Below, piece after piece: positions 12,601 to 24,600 of a DNA stretch of 64,000 bases; the stretch's first letter is position 1, and each line of letters starts with the position of its first letter. The stretch spans positions 16,675,321-16,739,320 of the forward strand of contig NC_080548.1 in NCBI RefSeq assembly GCF_028640845.1, in the 5' to 3' direction. The stretch comes from Ahaetulla prasina (lineage: Eukaryota > Chordata > Lepidosauria > Squamata > Colubridae). The translations under genes and the position numbers were made by a program. The notes below the pieces were generated by a model, which saw only the letters and a list, made by a program, of their open reading frames with translations, did not search any database and was not told the origin of the DNA.

Positions 12601-15600
12601 ATAGACAGTTTCATCCAGGTGCAAGGAAACTGATATGCCACCATACTCTCTACAACCTTAGCATGAGCGGGTTGGAGACGACGATAATTACCTAAAACAG
12701 CGGGTCAGGAAGGCTTCTTGAGGAGGGCCTCACCACCGCCTCTTTCAAGGCGGCGGAAGACACCCTCCACCAAGGAAGCGCTCGTAATCGCCTGGAGCCA
12801 GCCTCGTGTCACCTCCTGCGTGGCCAGCACCAGCCAGGAGGGCACGGGTCCAATAAACACGTGGTGGCATTCAGCCTCCCAACAACCTGTCCATGTCCTC
12901 GGGAGCGACAGGGTCAAACTCATCCCATAAAATGTCACCAAGACCACCCTCAGCCGTCTCACCCGTATCACCGCAATCTTGGTCCAAACCATCCCGAAGC
13001 TGAACGATTTTATCGTATAGATAACCGTTAAACTCCTCAGCACGTCCCTGCAACGGGTCATCCGCTCCCCTGGGTGTAGGAGGGGGGGGCTCACCTGAAA
13101 CAGGGCGGCTGGGCGGTTATCTGCCGATGCAATGAGGGAGGAGGCGTAGCTACGCCTCGCTTCCCTCAATGCCACTAGGTAAGCCCTAGTATAGGACTTC
13201 ACTAGTGTCCGATCAGCTTCTGAACGGCTGGACCTCCAGGAACTCTCTAGGCGTCTTCTCCGGCGCTTCATCCCTCTCAGCTCCTCGGAGAACCAAGGAG
13301 CCGGTTGGGACCTGCGCCGGGTCAGAGGGCGGAAAGGGACGGCCCGGTCTAAGGCCCCCGCCCGCGCCCGGTCCCCAGCCGCAACAAGTTCCTCAGCCGA
13401 GCCGTGAGCCAGACCCTCAGGAAATGGCCCAAGCTCCGTCCGAACCCTCCGGGTCCATCAGGCGCCTGGGACGGAACCAACGTGTCGGCTCCGTCTCCCT
13501 GCGGTGGTGAATGGCGGTCAGAAAGTCCAGGCGAAGAAGAGAGTGATCTGACCATGACAAAGGTTCAGTGACTATTTCCTTTAAGTCCAGATCTCTCGAC
13601 CACTGACCAGAGACAAAAATCAGGTCCAGAGTGCCACCCCCAATGTGAGTAGGGCCATCAACTACTTGGGTCAGGTCCAAGGCCGTCATGGAAGCCATGA
13701 ACTCCCGAGCTGCTGTTGATGACGAGCCGGAAGATGGCAAGTTAAAGTCCCCCATGACTAAAAGTCTGGGGGTCTCAACTGCCACCCCGGCCAGCACCTC
13801 CAGGAGCTCGGGCAGGGCAGCTGTCACGCAGCAAGGAGCCAGGTACGCGACCAGCAAGCCCATCTGACACCTATGACCCCATCTCACCAAGAGGGATTCG
13901 CACCCGGCAATCTGAGGTACAGTGGTCTCCCTCGGCTCCAGACTCTCTCTAATCACAACCGCCACCCCCCCACCCCTGTGTTAGTTCAGACGAAGATAAA
14001 AGATGGAACACATATAGATGTGCAAAGTCATGTTACTAGAGCCTTATAATAAAAGTAACATCAACCTACAGTAGTGCCAAATTGTGGAAATCTTTTGGGA
14101 AAAGTGTATTTTCTAAAACTAGCTAATAACACCACCTTTTTTTGGGAGTAGTACCATAGAATTAGGGGACGCGGTGGCTCAGGGGCTAGGATGTTGAGCT
14201 TGTCGATCGAAAGGTCGGCAGCTCAGCGGTTCGAATCCCTAGTGCTGCTGTGTAATGGGGTGAGCTCCCCTTACTTGTCCCAGTTTCTGCCAACCTAGCA
14301 GTTTCGAAAGCACGTAAAAATGCAAGTAGAAAAAATAGGGACCACCTTTGGTGGGAAGGTAACAGCATTCCATGCGCCTTTGGCGTTGAGTCATGCCGGC
14401 CACATGACCACGGAGACGTCTTCGGACAGCACTGGCTCTTCGGCTTTGAAACAGAGATGAGCACCGCCCTCTAGAGTCGGCAACGACTAGCACAGATGTG
14501 CGAGGGGAATCTTTACCTTTACCTTACCATAGAATTATATATCAATGGAAAGATAATTTAATCAAGAATGTAATGCAATAACTTTTATGAAGGATTTGCT
14601 ATTAGAATAGCAGTTACAGTATAAAGAAGAAAAGTGAAACACGTAGAAAAAACGAGATATACAAAAATTATCACCATGTCAGTTAATACTTCGTTGGGTA
14701 ACCTTTAGCATGAATTACGGCCTTACCACATCTTTCCATGGAGTGAACCAAGTCTTTTAGTTCTGCAGCTGTTATAATGTGAAACCAAGATTGAATGATT
14801 GCTTCTATTAACTGGGTTTTATTGCTGGGTCGCTTCTGGCTGACAAGTTTCTTTAGTCGCCTCCATAGATTTTCAATTAGGTTAAGGTCTGGGCTATTTC
14901 CAGACCATTCCAGCAGTGGAATATGATTATCTTGAAACTCAAAAAAAAAAGTGGTGTTATTAGCCATCAAACCTCAAAAATATACTTTCCCCAAAAGGTT
15001 TCCACAATTTTGGCCACCCTCAGCCGTCTCACCCGTATCACGCAATCTTGGTCCAAACCATCCCGAAGCTGAGCGATTTTATCGTATAGATAACCGTTAA
15101 ACTCCTCAGCACGTCCCTGCAGCGGGTCATCCGCTCCCCTGGTGTAGGAGGGAGCGGGTCACCCAAACAGGGCGGCTGGGCGGTTATCTGCCGATGCAAT
15201 GAGGAGGCGTAGCTACGCCTCGCTTCCCTCAATGCCACTAGGTAAGCCCTAGTATAGGACTTCACTAGTGTCCGATCAGCTTCTGAACGGCTGGACCTCC
15301 AGGAACTCTCTAGGCGTCTTCTCCGGCGCTTCATCCCTCTCCGCTCCTCGGAGGACCAAGGAGCCGGTTGGGGCCTGCGCCGGGTCAGAGGGCGCAAAGG
15401 CACGACACGGTCTAAGGCCCCCGCCGCGGCCCGTTCCCAGGCCGCAACAAGTTCCTCAGCCGAGCCGTGAGCCAGACCCTCAGGAAATGGCCCAAGCTCC
15501 GTCCGGAACCCCTCCGGGTCCATCAGGCGCCTGGGACGGAACCAACGTATCGGCTCCGTCTCCCTGCGGTGGTGAATGGCGGTCAGAAAGTCCAGACGAA

Positions 15601-18600
15601 GGAGAGAGTGATCTGACCATGACAAAGGTTCAGTGACTATTTCCTTTAAGTCCAGATCTCTCAACCACTGACCAGAGACAAAAATCAGGTCCAGAGTGCC
15701 ACCCCCAATGTGAGTAGGGCCATCAACTACTTGGGTCAGGTCCAAGGCCGTCATGGAAGCCATGAACTCCCGAGCTGCTGTTGATGACGAGCCGGAAGAT
15801 GGCAAGTTAAAGTCCCCCATGACTAAAAGTCTGGGGGTCTCAACTGCCACCCCGGCCAGCACCTCCAGGAGCTCGGGCAGGGCAGCTGTCACGCAGCAAG
15901 GAGCCAGGTGCGTGATCAGCAAGCCCATCTGACACCTATGACCCCATCTCACCAAGAGGGATTCGCACCCGGCAATCTGAGGTACAGTGGTCTCCCCCGG
16001 CTCCAGACTCTCTCTAATCCCAACCGCCACCCCCCCACCCCTGTGTTAGTTCAGACGAAGATAAAAGATGGAACACATATAGATGTGCAAAGTCATGTTA
16101 CTAGAGCCTTATAATAAAAGTAACATCAACCTACAGTAGTGGCTAAAATTGTGGAAATCTTTTGGGAAAACTGTATTTTCTAAAACTAGCTAAGAATACC
16201 ACTTTTTTGGGGGGAGTAGTAGACGCAGTGGCTCAGGGGCTAGGATGTTGAGCTTGTCGATCGAAAGATCGGCAGCTCAGCGGTTCGAATCCCTAGTGCT
16301 GCCGTGTAATGGAGTGAGCTCCCATTACTTGTCCCAGCTTCTGCCAACCTAGCAGTTTCGAAAGCACGTAAAAATGCAAGTAGAAAAAATAGGGACCACC
16401 TTTGGTGGGAAGGTAACAGCGTTCCATGCGCCTTTGGCGTTGAGTCATGCCGGCCACATGACCACGAAGACGTCTTCAGACAGTACTGGCTCTTTGGCTT
16501 TGAAACGGAGATGAGCACCGCCCCCTAGAGTCGGCAACGACTAGCACAGATGTGCGAGAGGAACCTTTACCTTTATCTTACCATAGAATTATATATCAAT
16601 GGAAAGATAATTTAATCAAGAATGTAATGCAATAACTTTTATGAAGGATTTGCTATTAGAATAGCAGTTACAGTATAAAGAAGAAAAGTGAAACACGTAG
16701 AAAAAACGAGATATACAAAAATTATCACCATGTCAGTTAATACTTCGTTGGGTAACCTTTAGCATGAATTACGGCCTTACCACATCTTTCCATGGAGTGA
16801 ACCAAGTCTTTTAGTTCTGCAGCTGTTACAATGTGAAACCGAAATTGAATGATTGCTTCTATTAACTGGGTTTTATTGCTGGGTCGCTTCTGGCTGACAA
16901 GTTTCTTTAGTCGCCTCCATAGATTTTCAATTGGGTTAAGGTCTGGGCTATTTCCAGACCATTCCAGCAGTGGAATATGATTATCTTGAAACTCAAAAAA
17001 AAAAGTGGTGTTATTAGCCATCAAACCTCAAAAATATACTTTCCCCAAAAGGTTTCCACAATTTTGGCCACTACTGTACATGGTATTGGTTTCCTTGTTT
17101 GGTTTACCTTGAAAAACTGACAGAAGGAGAGGTTTTGTTCACACGTGATGTAAAGCTATGATCTGATATGTGTGCTTGTATGTGAGATTTGAAACAAGCT
17201 CTTGTGGTTTCTATTGTCTGATTTTACGCCCACTAATGGCTTAGTCAACTATGTTTGAAGTCTCCAAGCAGAAGCTTGATTGTCATCTGCATAAAATCTT
17301 ATAATGGATCCTGCATTGCACAGGCAATTAGACTAGATCCGTGATGGCAAACCTATGGCACGCGTGCCAGAGGTGGCACGCAGCACCCTCTCTGTGGGCA
17401 CTTGAGCTGTCACCCCAGTTCAGCTCCGCCGCACATACGCGCACACCTCCCACCGGCCAGCTGATCTTTGGGTCACTGTCATGCATGCATTGGAGGTGGG
17501 GCATGTGCGGGGCTCCTCGCGCGTATGCATGGGAGGCAGGGGGCATGCAGGGGGCCACGCGCGCATTCATTTTGTGGGTTCGTGCATGCATGCATGGATT
17601 TGTGCCTGTGCAATTCAGGCACTCGCTCCGGAAAAGGTTAGCCATCACTGGACTAGATGATCTCTGAGCCTGTTCCAATTCTGATTCTATAATTCCATCT
17701 GTTGTGTCTCGCCCGCTTTCACTGCAGCCGGGGCCTTCTTATCTGCTTCCGAACGCTGAGGAATGTCCTAGCATGCCTCCCGGCCCCAGCCCTGGCTCCA
17801 TGCCCAGACAGGCTGAGGAGGAAGAAGTACCTCCAGCCCCCAGCTCTGGCTCCATGTCCAGGCAAACGGAGCAACTAGACCCCTCCCCCTCCCCCACAGC
17901 ATGTGAGCCTGAGGAAGGTCAATTACCAACAGCTGCAGACTGGAGTGGCCCTTGCTTCAGAAGAATTGATAGGCGGCGGCGACAGAAGGAAGGGAGGGGC
18001 AGGCCTGGATAAGTGCTGAGTCATGGAGCCACACCCCATGGCCTATATAAAGGATCTGCTTTCTGGCATTCTCTGAGTCAAGCAAAGTCTAACATATCTT
18101 GCTGAAGTCACTTTCTGGTCTCCTGCCTGCCTTGATAACTTTGCTAGAACTTTGGCAGAGCTGCAGAGGCACGCCTGATTCGGATTTCCCTGACCCGGTC
18201 GTCAGCGGAGGAGTGGGACACGACACCATCATTCTAAAACCCATTTGTAGTCTAACCTGGCATAAGGTAGCCTGGCTTCTTGTTGTTGTTGTTTTATGTG
18301 TCTGCCAGAATATGAGCCTTGTGAAATCTTAAATAACAGGTATTCCTCGACCTACAACCCGTAATTGAGCCCAAGTTTTCTGTCACTAAGCAAGATAGTT
18401 TTTAAAGCAAATTTTGCTCCATTTTACAACCTTTCTTGCCACAGTTAAGTGAATCACTGCAACTGTTCATTTAGTAACATGGTTGTTAAGCGAATCTGGC
18501 TTCCCAATTGACTTTGCTTGTTCGAAGGTCGCAAAAGGGGATCACGTGACCCTGGGACATTGCAACCGTCATAAACATGAGTCAGTGGCCAAGCTTCTGA

Positions 18601-21600
18601 ATTTGGATCACAGCATCATTCAAGAGGATGCTGCGAGGGTCATAAGCATGAGAAACGGTCACTCTCGTCAGTGCTGTTGTAACTTTGAACTGTCACTAAA
18701 TGAACCATTGTAAGTGCACAGTAGAATTAGCAAGAGCACCTCTGCAGGTATTGCTCAGTCTTAGGAAATGCTTTTTGTTCTAAGAGTAGACAATCACTCT
18801 ACAGCAGGGGTGTCAAATTCAAGGCTTAAATCTGGAAATATCAGGGGACTGGCCCATGGTGCCTCTGCTGGTCATTTTCAGTCTCCAGAGCCTCCTGCAA
18901 CATTTTGCAGGCCAAATCACTCCCCGCCAGGCCCTCCGAGGTCAAACACATCCCCGATGCGGCCCTCAATGAAATTGAGTTTGACACCCCTGCTCTACAG
19001 GGTCCATGGTCTTGACTCTCACAAAAGTATACAATGGCTTGACAAGGTGAGATGAGGTAAAATGCTAAGGTGTAGGGGCATTTCTAATCCAACCTGTTGT
19101 CTCAACCGGTAATATTACACTACTAACCAGAGCATACAAAACATTTGCTAGACCAATTCTTGAATACAGCTCGTCTGTCTGGAACCCGCACTGCATATCG
19201 GACATTAATACAATTGAACATGTCCAGAAATATGTCACAAGAAGAGTCCTCCACTCCTCTGCTCGCAACAAAATACCTTATGCCACCAGACATGAAATTT
19301 TGGGCTTAGAAAATTTAGAACTAGGCCGCCTTCGGTCTGATCTGAGCATAGCTCATAAAATCATCTGCTACAATGTCCTACCTGTCAATGATTACTTCAG
19401 CTTCAACCACAACAATACACGAACACACAATAGATACAAACTTAAAGTGAACCGCTCCAAATCCGATTGCAGAAAATACAACTTCAGCAACAGAGTGGTC
19501 AAAGCCTGGAATGCACTACCAAACTCTGTGGTTTCATCCCAAAACCCTCCTTAGGCTGGCTACTGTTGACTTCACCCCATTCCTAAGAGGTCTGTAAGGG
19601 GCGTGCATAAGAGCACCAGCGTGCCTACCGTCCCTGTCCTAATGTTCCCTTTAATTATATTCATTTTATGTATCCAATAAATGCTTATATATATTATCTA
19701 ATATGTACTCGACAAATAAAATAAATAAATAAATAGAATGCTAAAAAAAGATGATAATGATGATGATATTTCTACATGGCCTATATAGCAGTGTTTCTCA
19801 ACCTTGGGAACTTTAAGAAGTGTGGACTTCAGCATCCATGTTCTGGTTGAAGAATTCTGGGAGTTGAAGTCCACACCTCTTCAAGCAGCCAACCTTGAGA
19901 ATCACTGGTCTATAGCAAACTCTGCTTTGAGTTCTTGTCCTCAAAAACATAAGCAATGGACATCTTTTTGCCAGCTTTGCGGGCTTACTAACTTGGTCCA
20001 TTTCTCGGGTGGCTAGGATGCCGGGCGTTCAATAGCTCTTTAAATTCTCTTTAATCTGCTTGCTTATTTGTTTCTTTATTCGTCCCTGACATTTCTGTGC
20101 CACTCCACTTGAAACAGCTGTGAACAGCCTAGAGCAAAAATAAGGATTGAGAACAACGGAACAAAGAGAAAACAATGTAAATCATATCGACGGAACCCAA
20201 CTGGGGCGGATCCCAAATTTAATATCTCCCCCAAATATTCTGTCCCACTTCACTTCTCTGCGGGAATGGTTTCATCCGAGAAATGGTGATTCATATAAAT
20301 GGGGTCAGGCTATTTTATAGGAGGTGATGCCATCATTTAGAACAGGGATCCCCAAACTTGGCAGCTTTAAGACTTGTGGACTTCAACTCCCAGAATTCTC
20401 CAGCCAGCTATGCTCTTGAAGTCCACAAGTCTTAAAACTGCCAAGTTTGAAGACTTCTGATTCAGAATGCCCAGCTATGGGGCTCTCTAAAGATGAAGCT
20501 TCTTAGGATGAGCCTTCTTCTCTTGACCAGCTGACATCCCTCCTGAATGGCCTTTTCTATTTTATATAATTGAACAGTTGGAGTGTGTTGCATGTCCTTG
20601 ACGAGGGCTCTCCAACCTTGGTCCCTTTAAGACTTGTGGACTTCAACTCCCAGAGCTTTGCTGGCTGAGGGACTCTGGGAGTTGAAGTCCACAAGTCTTA
20701 AAGGGACCAAGGTTGGAGACTCCTGTTCTTGACAATGGGGGAAGCCAGATTGGCTAAATTCACTTAATGACTGCAGTGAGTTGTTTAAGAACCACAGCAA
20801 AAAAAAATAAAAATCGTAAAATCAGGCATGGCTCAACAACTGCCTTGTTTGGCAACAGAAATTCTGATCTCAATTGAGGTCACAAGTTGAAGACTGCCTC
20901 TAAAAAGAGGAACAGCATAGCAATAACAGCAAACAGCCGACAGTTTTCTGAACTGGGATAACACAATTTCCTTATTTCTTTCTGTGGCCCTTTGAGCTTG
21001 CAAACCTCAACAGTTATATTGGCTTCCAATTGCCATTTTTCACCTCCACAGGCTCCTGTTCCTAGCAGCACAAGCCAAAACTGAAACACCCAAATGAAAA
21101 GGCTTCTCTTCCTCCTTCCCCTTCCCCCTCTCCCTCCTCTTTCTCCTCCTCCTTCTTTCTTCTTCTCCTCCTTCTCCTCCTTCTCCTCCTTCTCCTTTCT
21201 TCTTCCATCCTACCCTATCAGGGCCAATGGAGTTCACAGGGATATTATACAATGTTAATTTGGACAGATTTTATGGCTTTTCCCCCCTTTCTTCTTCTTC
21301 TTCTTCTTCTTCTTCTTCTTCTTCTTCTTCTTCTTCTTCTTCTTCTTCTTCTTCTTCTTCTTCTTCTTCTTCTTCTTCTTCTTCTTCTCTTCTTCTTCTT
21401 CTCCTCCTTCTCCTCCTTCTCCTCCTCCTCCTCCTCCTCCTCTTCCTCCTTCTTTTCTTTTCTTTTCTTTTCTTTTCTCCTTCTCCTTCTCCTCCTCCTT
21501 CTTTTTCTCCTTCTCCTCCTCCTTCTTTTTTGTTTTCTTCTTCTCCTCCTCCTCCTCCTCCTTTTTTTCTCCTTCTCCTTCTTCTTCTTTTTCTTCTTCT

Positions 21601-24600
21601 TCTTCTCCTTCTCCTTTCTTCTTGCATTCCACCCTATCAGGGCCAAGGGAGTTCACAGGGATATTATACGATGTTAATTTGGACAGATTTTATGGCTTGT
21701 ATTACAGAGCTTCAGATACAATTTCCACCCTCTCCGTAGGCCACTTGCTTAAGGCACTTGGAAATTTATATGATCTTTTAATGACTTTCTGGCCTGGGGC
21801 TGTTTGCCCTTCCCTTCTCTGTGTTCCTATATTGATTTGATGTTTGGCAACTTGGATCGTGTCAGCTAGGAATAATGTATTCCTACGAAAGAGAGCAATG
21901 TGGCTTAAAGCTGCATGTTATCCTCATTATTTAATTTTTTATCCCACGTTTTTACACAAAATTCAAGACAGTGAACATACCTGTAGTAAAGCCATCCCTT
22001 AGAATTCTTTGGATTCCCTGGTTTCAGAATATTTCTCTGGATTTGTGAATTGGACTATTGCATTTTGGTGCTCCATGAGTATTCTGACATCCACGTATAC
22101 GTTGCTCTTCCTCCCTAGAAACAAAACTGTGTGATGAGCTGCCAGGAGATTCCACAGAGCACCAAATCATGGCCAATCCAATGGCTGACTTCGTTGGTGG
22201 ACAGGAGGATCGCGCTCACAGTCTGTTCCACCACTACAGAAAACGCTTTGGAAAGAGCTATGACACTGAGCAGGAGATGGAACATCGGAAACACACCTTC
22301 ACCCACAACATGAGGTGTGCAAAGCCTCAAGAGAAGAGGCAGAGGGAGGGAGGGAGGGAGGGAGGGAGGCTGGTAGAAGGACAGGAAAGCAATAGCAATA
22401 GCACTTAGACTTATATACCGCTTCACATGCTTTCCAGCCCTCTCTAAGCGGTTTACAGAGTCAGCCCCCAACAATCTGGGTCCTCATTTTACCCACCTCG
22501 GAAGGATGGAAAGCTGAGTCAACTTTGAGCCTGGTGAGGTTCGAACTGCCAACTGCTGGCAGCCGGTGATCAGCAGAAGTAGCCTGTAGTGCTGCACTCT
22601 AACCACGCGCCACTGCGGTTCATAATATCTATTTTGCTGAGGGGGCTCTCTCAGTTGAGCAGTTGTCATTGTCTTCTGCTTTCTGGTTGTGTTTTTCAAT
22701 ATTCAGGGCTGGCTGAGCTGAGGGTCCTTGGAGTGAAACGATGGGCAGCTTCAGGCCTTTTATAGCAATAGCAATAGCACTTCGACTTATATACGCTTCA
22801 CATGCTTTCCAGCCCTCTCTAAGCGGTTTACAGAGTCAGCCCCCAACAATCTGGGTCCTCATTTTACCCACCTCGGAAGGATGGAAAGCTGAGTCAACTT
22901 TGAGCCTGGTGAGGTTCGAACTGCCAACTGCTGGCAGCCGGTGATCAGCAGAAGTAGCCTGTAGTGCTGCACTCTAACCACGCGCCACTGCGGTTCATAA
23001 TATCTATTTTGCTGAGGGGGCTCTCTCAGTTGAGCAGTTGTCATTGTCTTCTGCTTTCTGGTTGTGTTTTTCAATATTCAGGGCTGGCTGAGCTGAGGGT
23101 CCTTGGAGTGAAACGATGGGCAGCTTCAGGCCTTTTATAGCAATAGCAATAGCACTTCGACTTATATACCGCTTCACAGTGCTTTTACTGGCCTCTCTAA
23201 GCGGTTTACAGAGTCAGCCTAAGGCCCCCAACAATCTGGGTCCTCATTTTACCCGCCTCGGAAGGATGGGAGGCTGAGTCAACCTTGAGCCTGGTGAGAT
23301 TTGAACTGCCAAATTGCAGGCAGCTGGCAGGCAGCAGAAGTAGCCTGCAGTACTGCACTCTAACCACTGCGCCAGAGGAGAAAAGAAGTAGTTTAATGAA
23401 AAGAAGGACTGGGGATGACATGATAGCAATGTTCCAATATTTGAAGGGCTGCCACAAAGAAGAGGGAGGTAAACAGTGGTGGGTTTCAAAAATTTTTACT
23501 ACCAGTTCGGTGGGTGTAGCTTGGTGGGCATGGCAGGGGAAGGATACTATAAAATCTCCATTCCCACCCCACTCCAGGGGAAAGATACTGTAAAATCCCC
23601 ATTTCCTCCCAATTAGCTGGGATTCCAGAGGCAGAGAATAGATGGGGGCAGGGCCAGCCAGAGGTGGTATTCTCCGAACTACTCAAAATTTCCGCTATCG
23701 GTTCTCCAGAACTGGTCAGAACCAGCTGAAACCCACTTCTGGTTTTGCTCATTTATAATGGAACGGTATGCAACAATAACAAGCCTTTAATAAGGAAAAG
23801 GGAAGAAGGAGGAATATTGAATTCAGGATTGAATCCATGCTCAGATTAAAGTAATCCTTTCAATTCAAAGAAATGAATCCTTTTCATTTGTTGTAAGGTG
23901 AAGGGAGAGGCATTATATTAGAGATCTGCAGGCTAGGGTAAACCTATTCTCCAAAGCACCAGAAGGCAGGAGAAGAAGCAATGGATGGAAATTAATCAAG
24001 GAGAGAACCAACTTAGAAATAAGGAGGTATTTCCTGACAGAACAATTAATCAGTGGAACGACTTGCCTCCAGAGGTTGTGGGTGCTCCAACGCTGGAGGC
24101 TTTTAAGAAGAGATTGGACAACCATTTGTCTGAAACGGTGTAGGGTTTCCTGCCTGAGCAGGGGGTTGGACTAGAAGACCTCTGAGGTCCCTTCCAACTC
24201 TGTTATTCTGTATTCTGACAGAAAACATATGCAGGTATCTTGGCTACATCAGGTGAGCTTTCTCCATAATCGGTAAATGTGCTCATTATTAGAGGAAAGA
24301 TTTGAAAGATACATTCTACAAATAGTTGGTTGCGTTCTTTTCTCTTTACTATTCCTTAATATTCTGACTTTAGCTCTGCCGTGCCATTTTAACACAAGTT
24401 CAAAGGCTTTCATTGCCGTTTGTACAAAGGCATTTGCAGCAAGGTGAACTCTTCTTCTCCCATCTCACCAGCCAAGTTTTGAGTTTCTGCTTCACTGGAG
24501 GCATTAGCATGTAAACCAATCCGTTGTTATCTTTTAGTATCACGTTAGTTTACATCTGAGATTGAAATGTATAATCAAGAACATTATAAAACAACACTTG

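Larger units (their letters stand above)
12944..17071. repeat. 2.07-kb tandem duplication of nested transposons
   Basis: Unit 1 spans 12944-15013 and unit 2 15014-17067. Each runs from the middle of the L2-like LINE (CCACCCTCAGCCGTC) through its endonuclease region, a unique spacer, a Tc1/mariner element and a Sauria SINE inside it. At 15010-15020 the Tc1 terminus TTTTGGCCAC is fused to the L2 word CCACCCTCAG. The 4-base word CCAC is shared by all three breakpoints (12944, 15014, 17068), which fits microhomology-mediated duplication. Confidence 0.9.
22388..23138. repeat. 375-bp tandem duplication (SINE + unique)
   Basis: Unit 1 is 22388-22763 and unit 2 is 22764-23138. Each holds one antisense SINE plus about 140 bases of other sequence (from TTCATAATATC to CCTTTTATAGC). 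A third SINE follows at 23139. The copies differ at only a few bases and give an identical 71-codon frame on the minus strand. The geometry fits unequal exchange between SINE copies. Confidence 0.92.

Noticed and set aside
12183..12695. 170-codon + strand frame
   Set aside because: Antisense of the L2 reverse-transcriptase region; no similarity of its own.
14165..14240. A and B boxes suggesting a tRNA gene
   Set aside because: Part of a Sauria SINE with BovB-like 3' end and target duplication; the same holds for the boxes at 25312, 50204, 52554 and 56657.
15038..16030. 330-codon open frame as a host nuclease gene
   Set aside because: L2-type endonuclease domain, duplicated copy at 13417-13965, antisense inside a LINE.
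14683..17024. Two 95-codon frames as complete transposase genes
   Set aside because: Only the last part of a Tc1-type transposase; the DNA-binding and first catalytic regions are missing.
17704..18012. 102-codon Pro/Ser-rich frame as a gene
   Set aside because: Lies wholly within a solo LTR; kept only as a question in the findings.
21227..21739. Long open frames over the TTC tract (up to 170 codons)
   Set aside because: Homopolymeric Ser, Leu, Phe, Lys, Glu and Arg runs in all frames; generated by the microsatellite.
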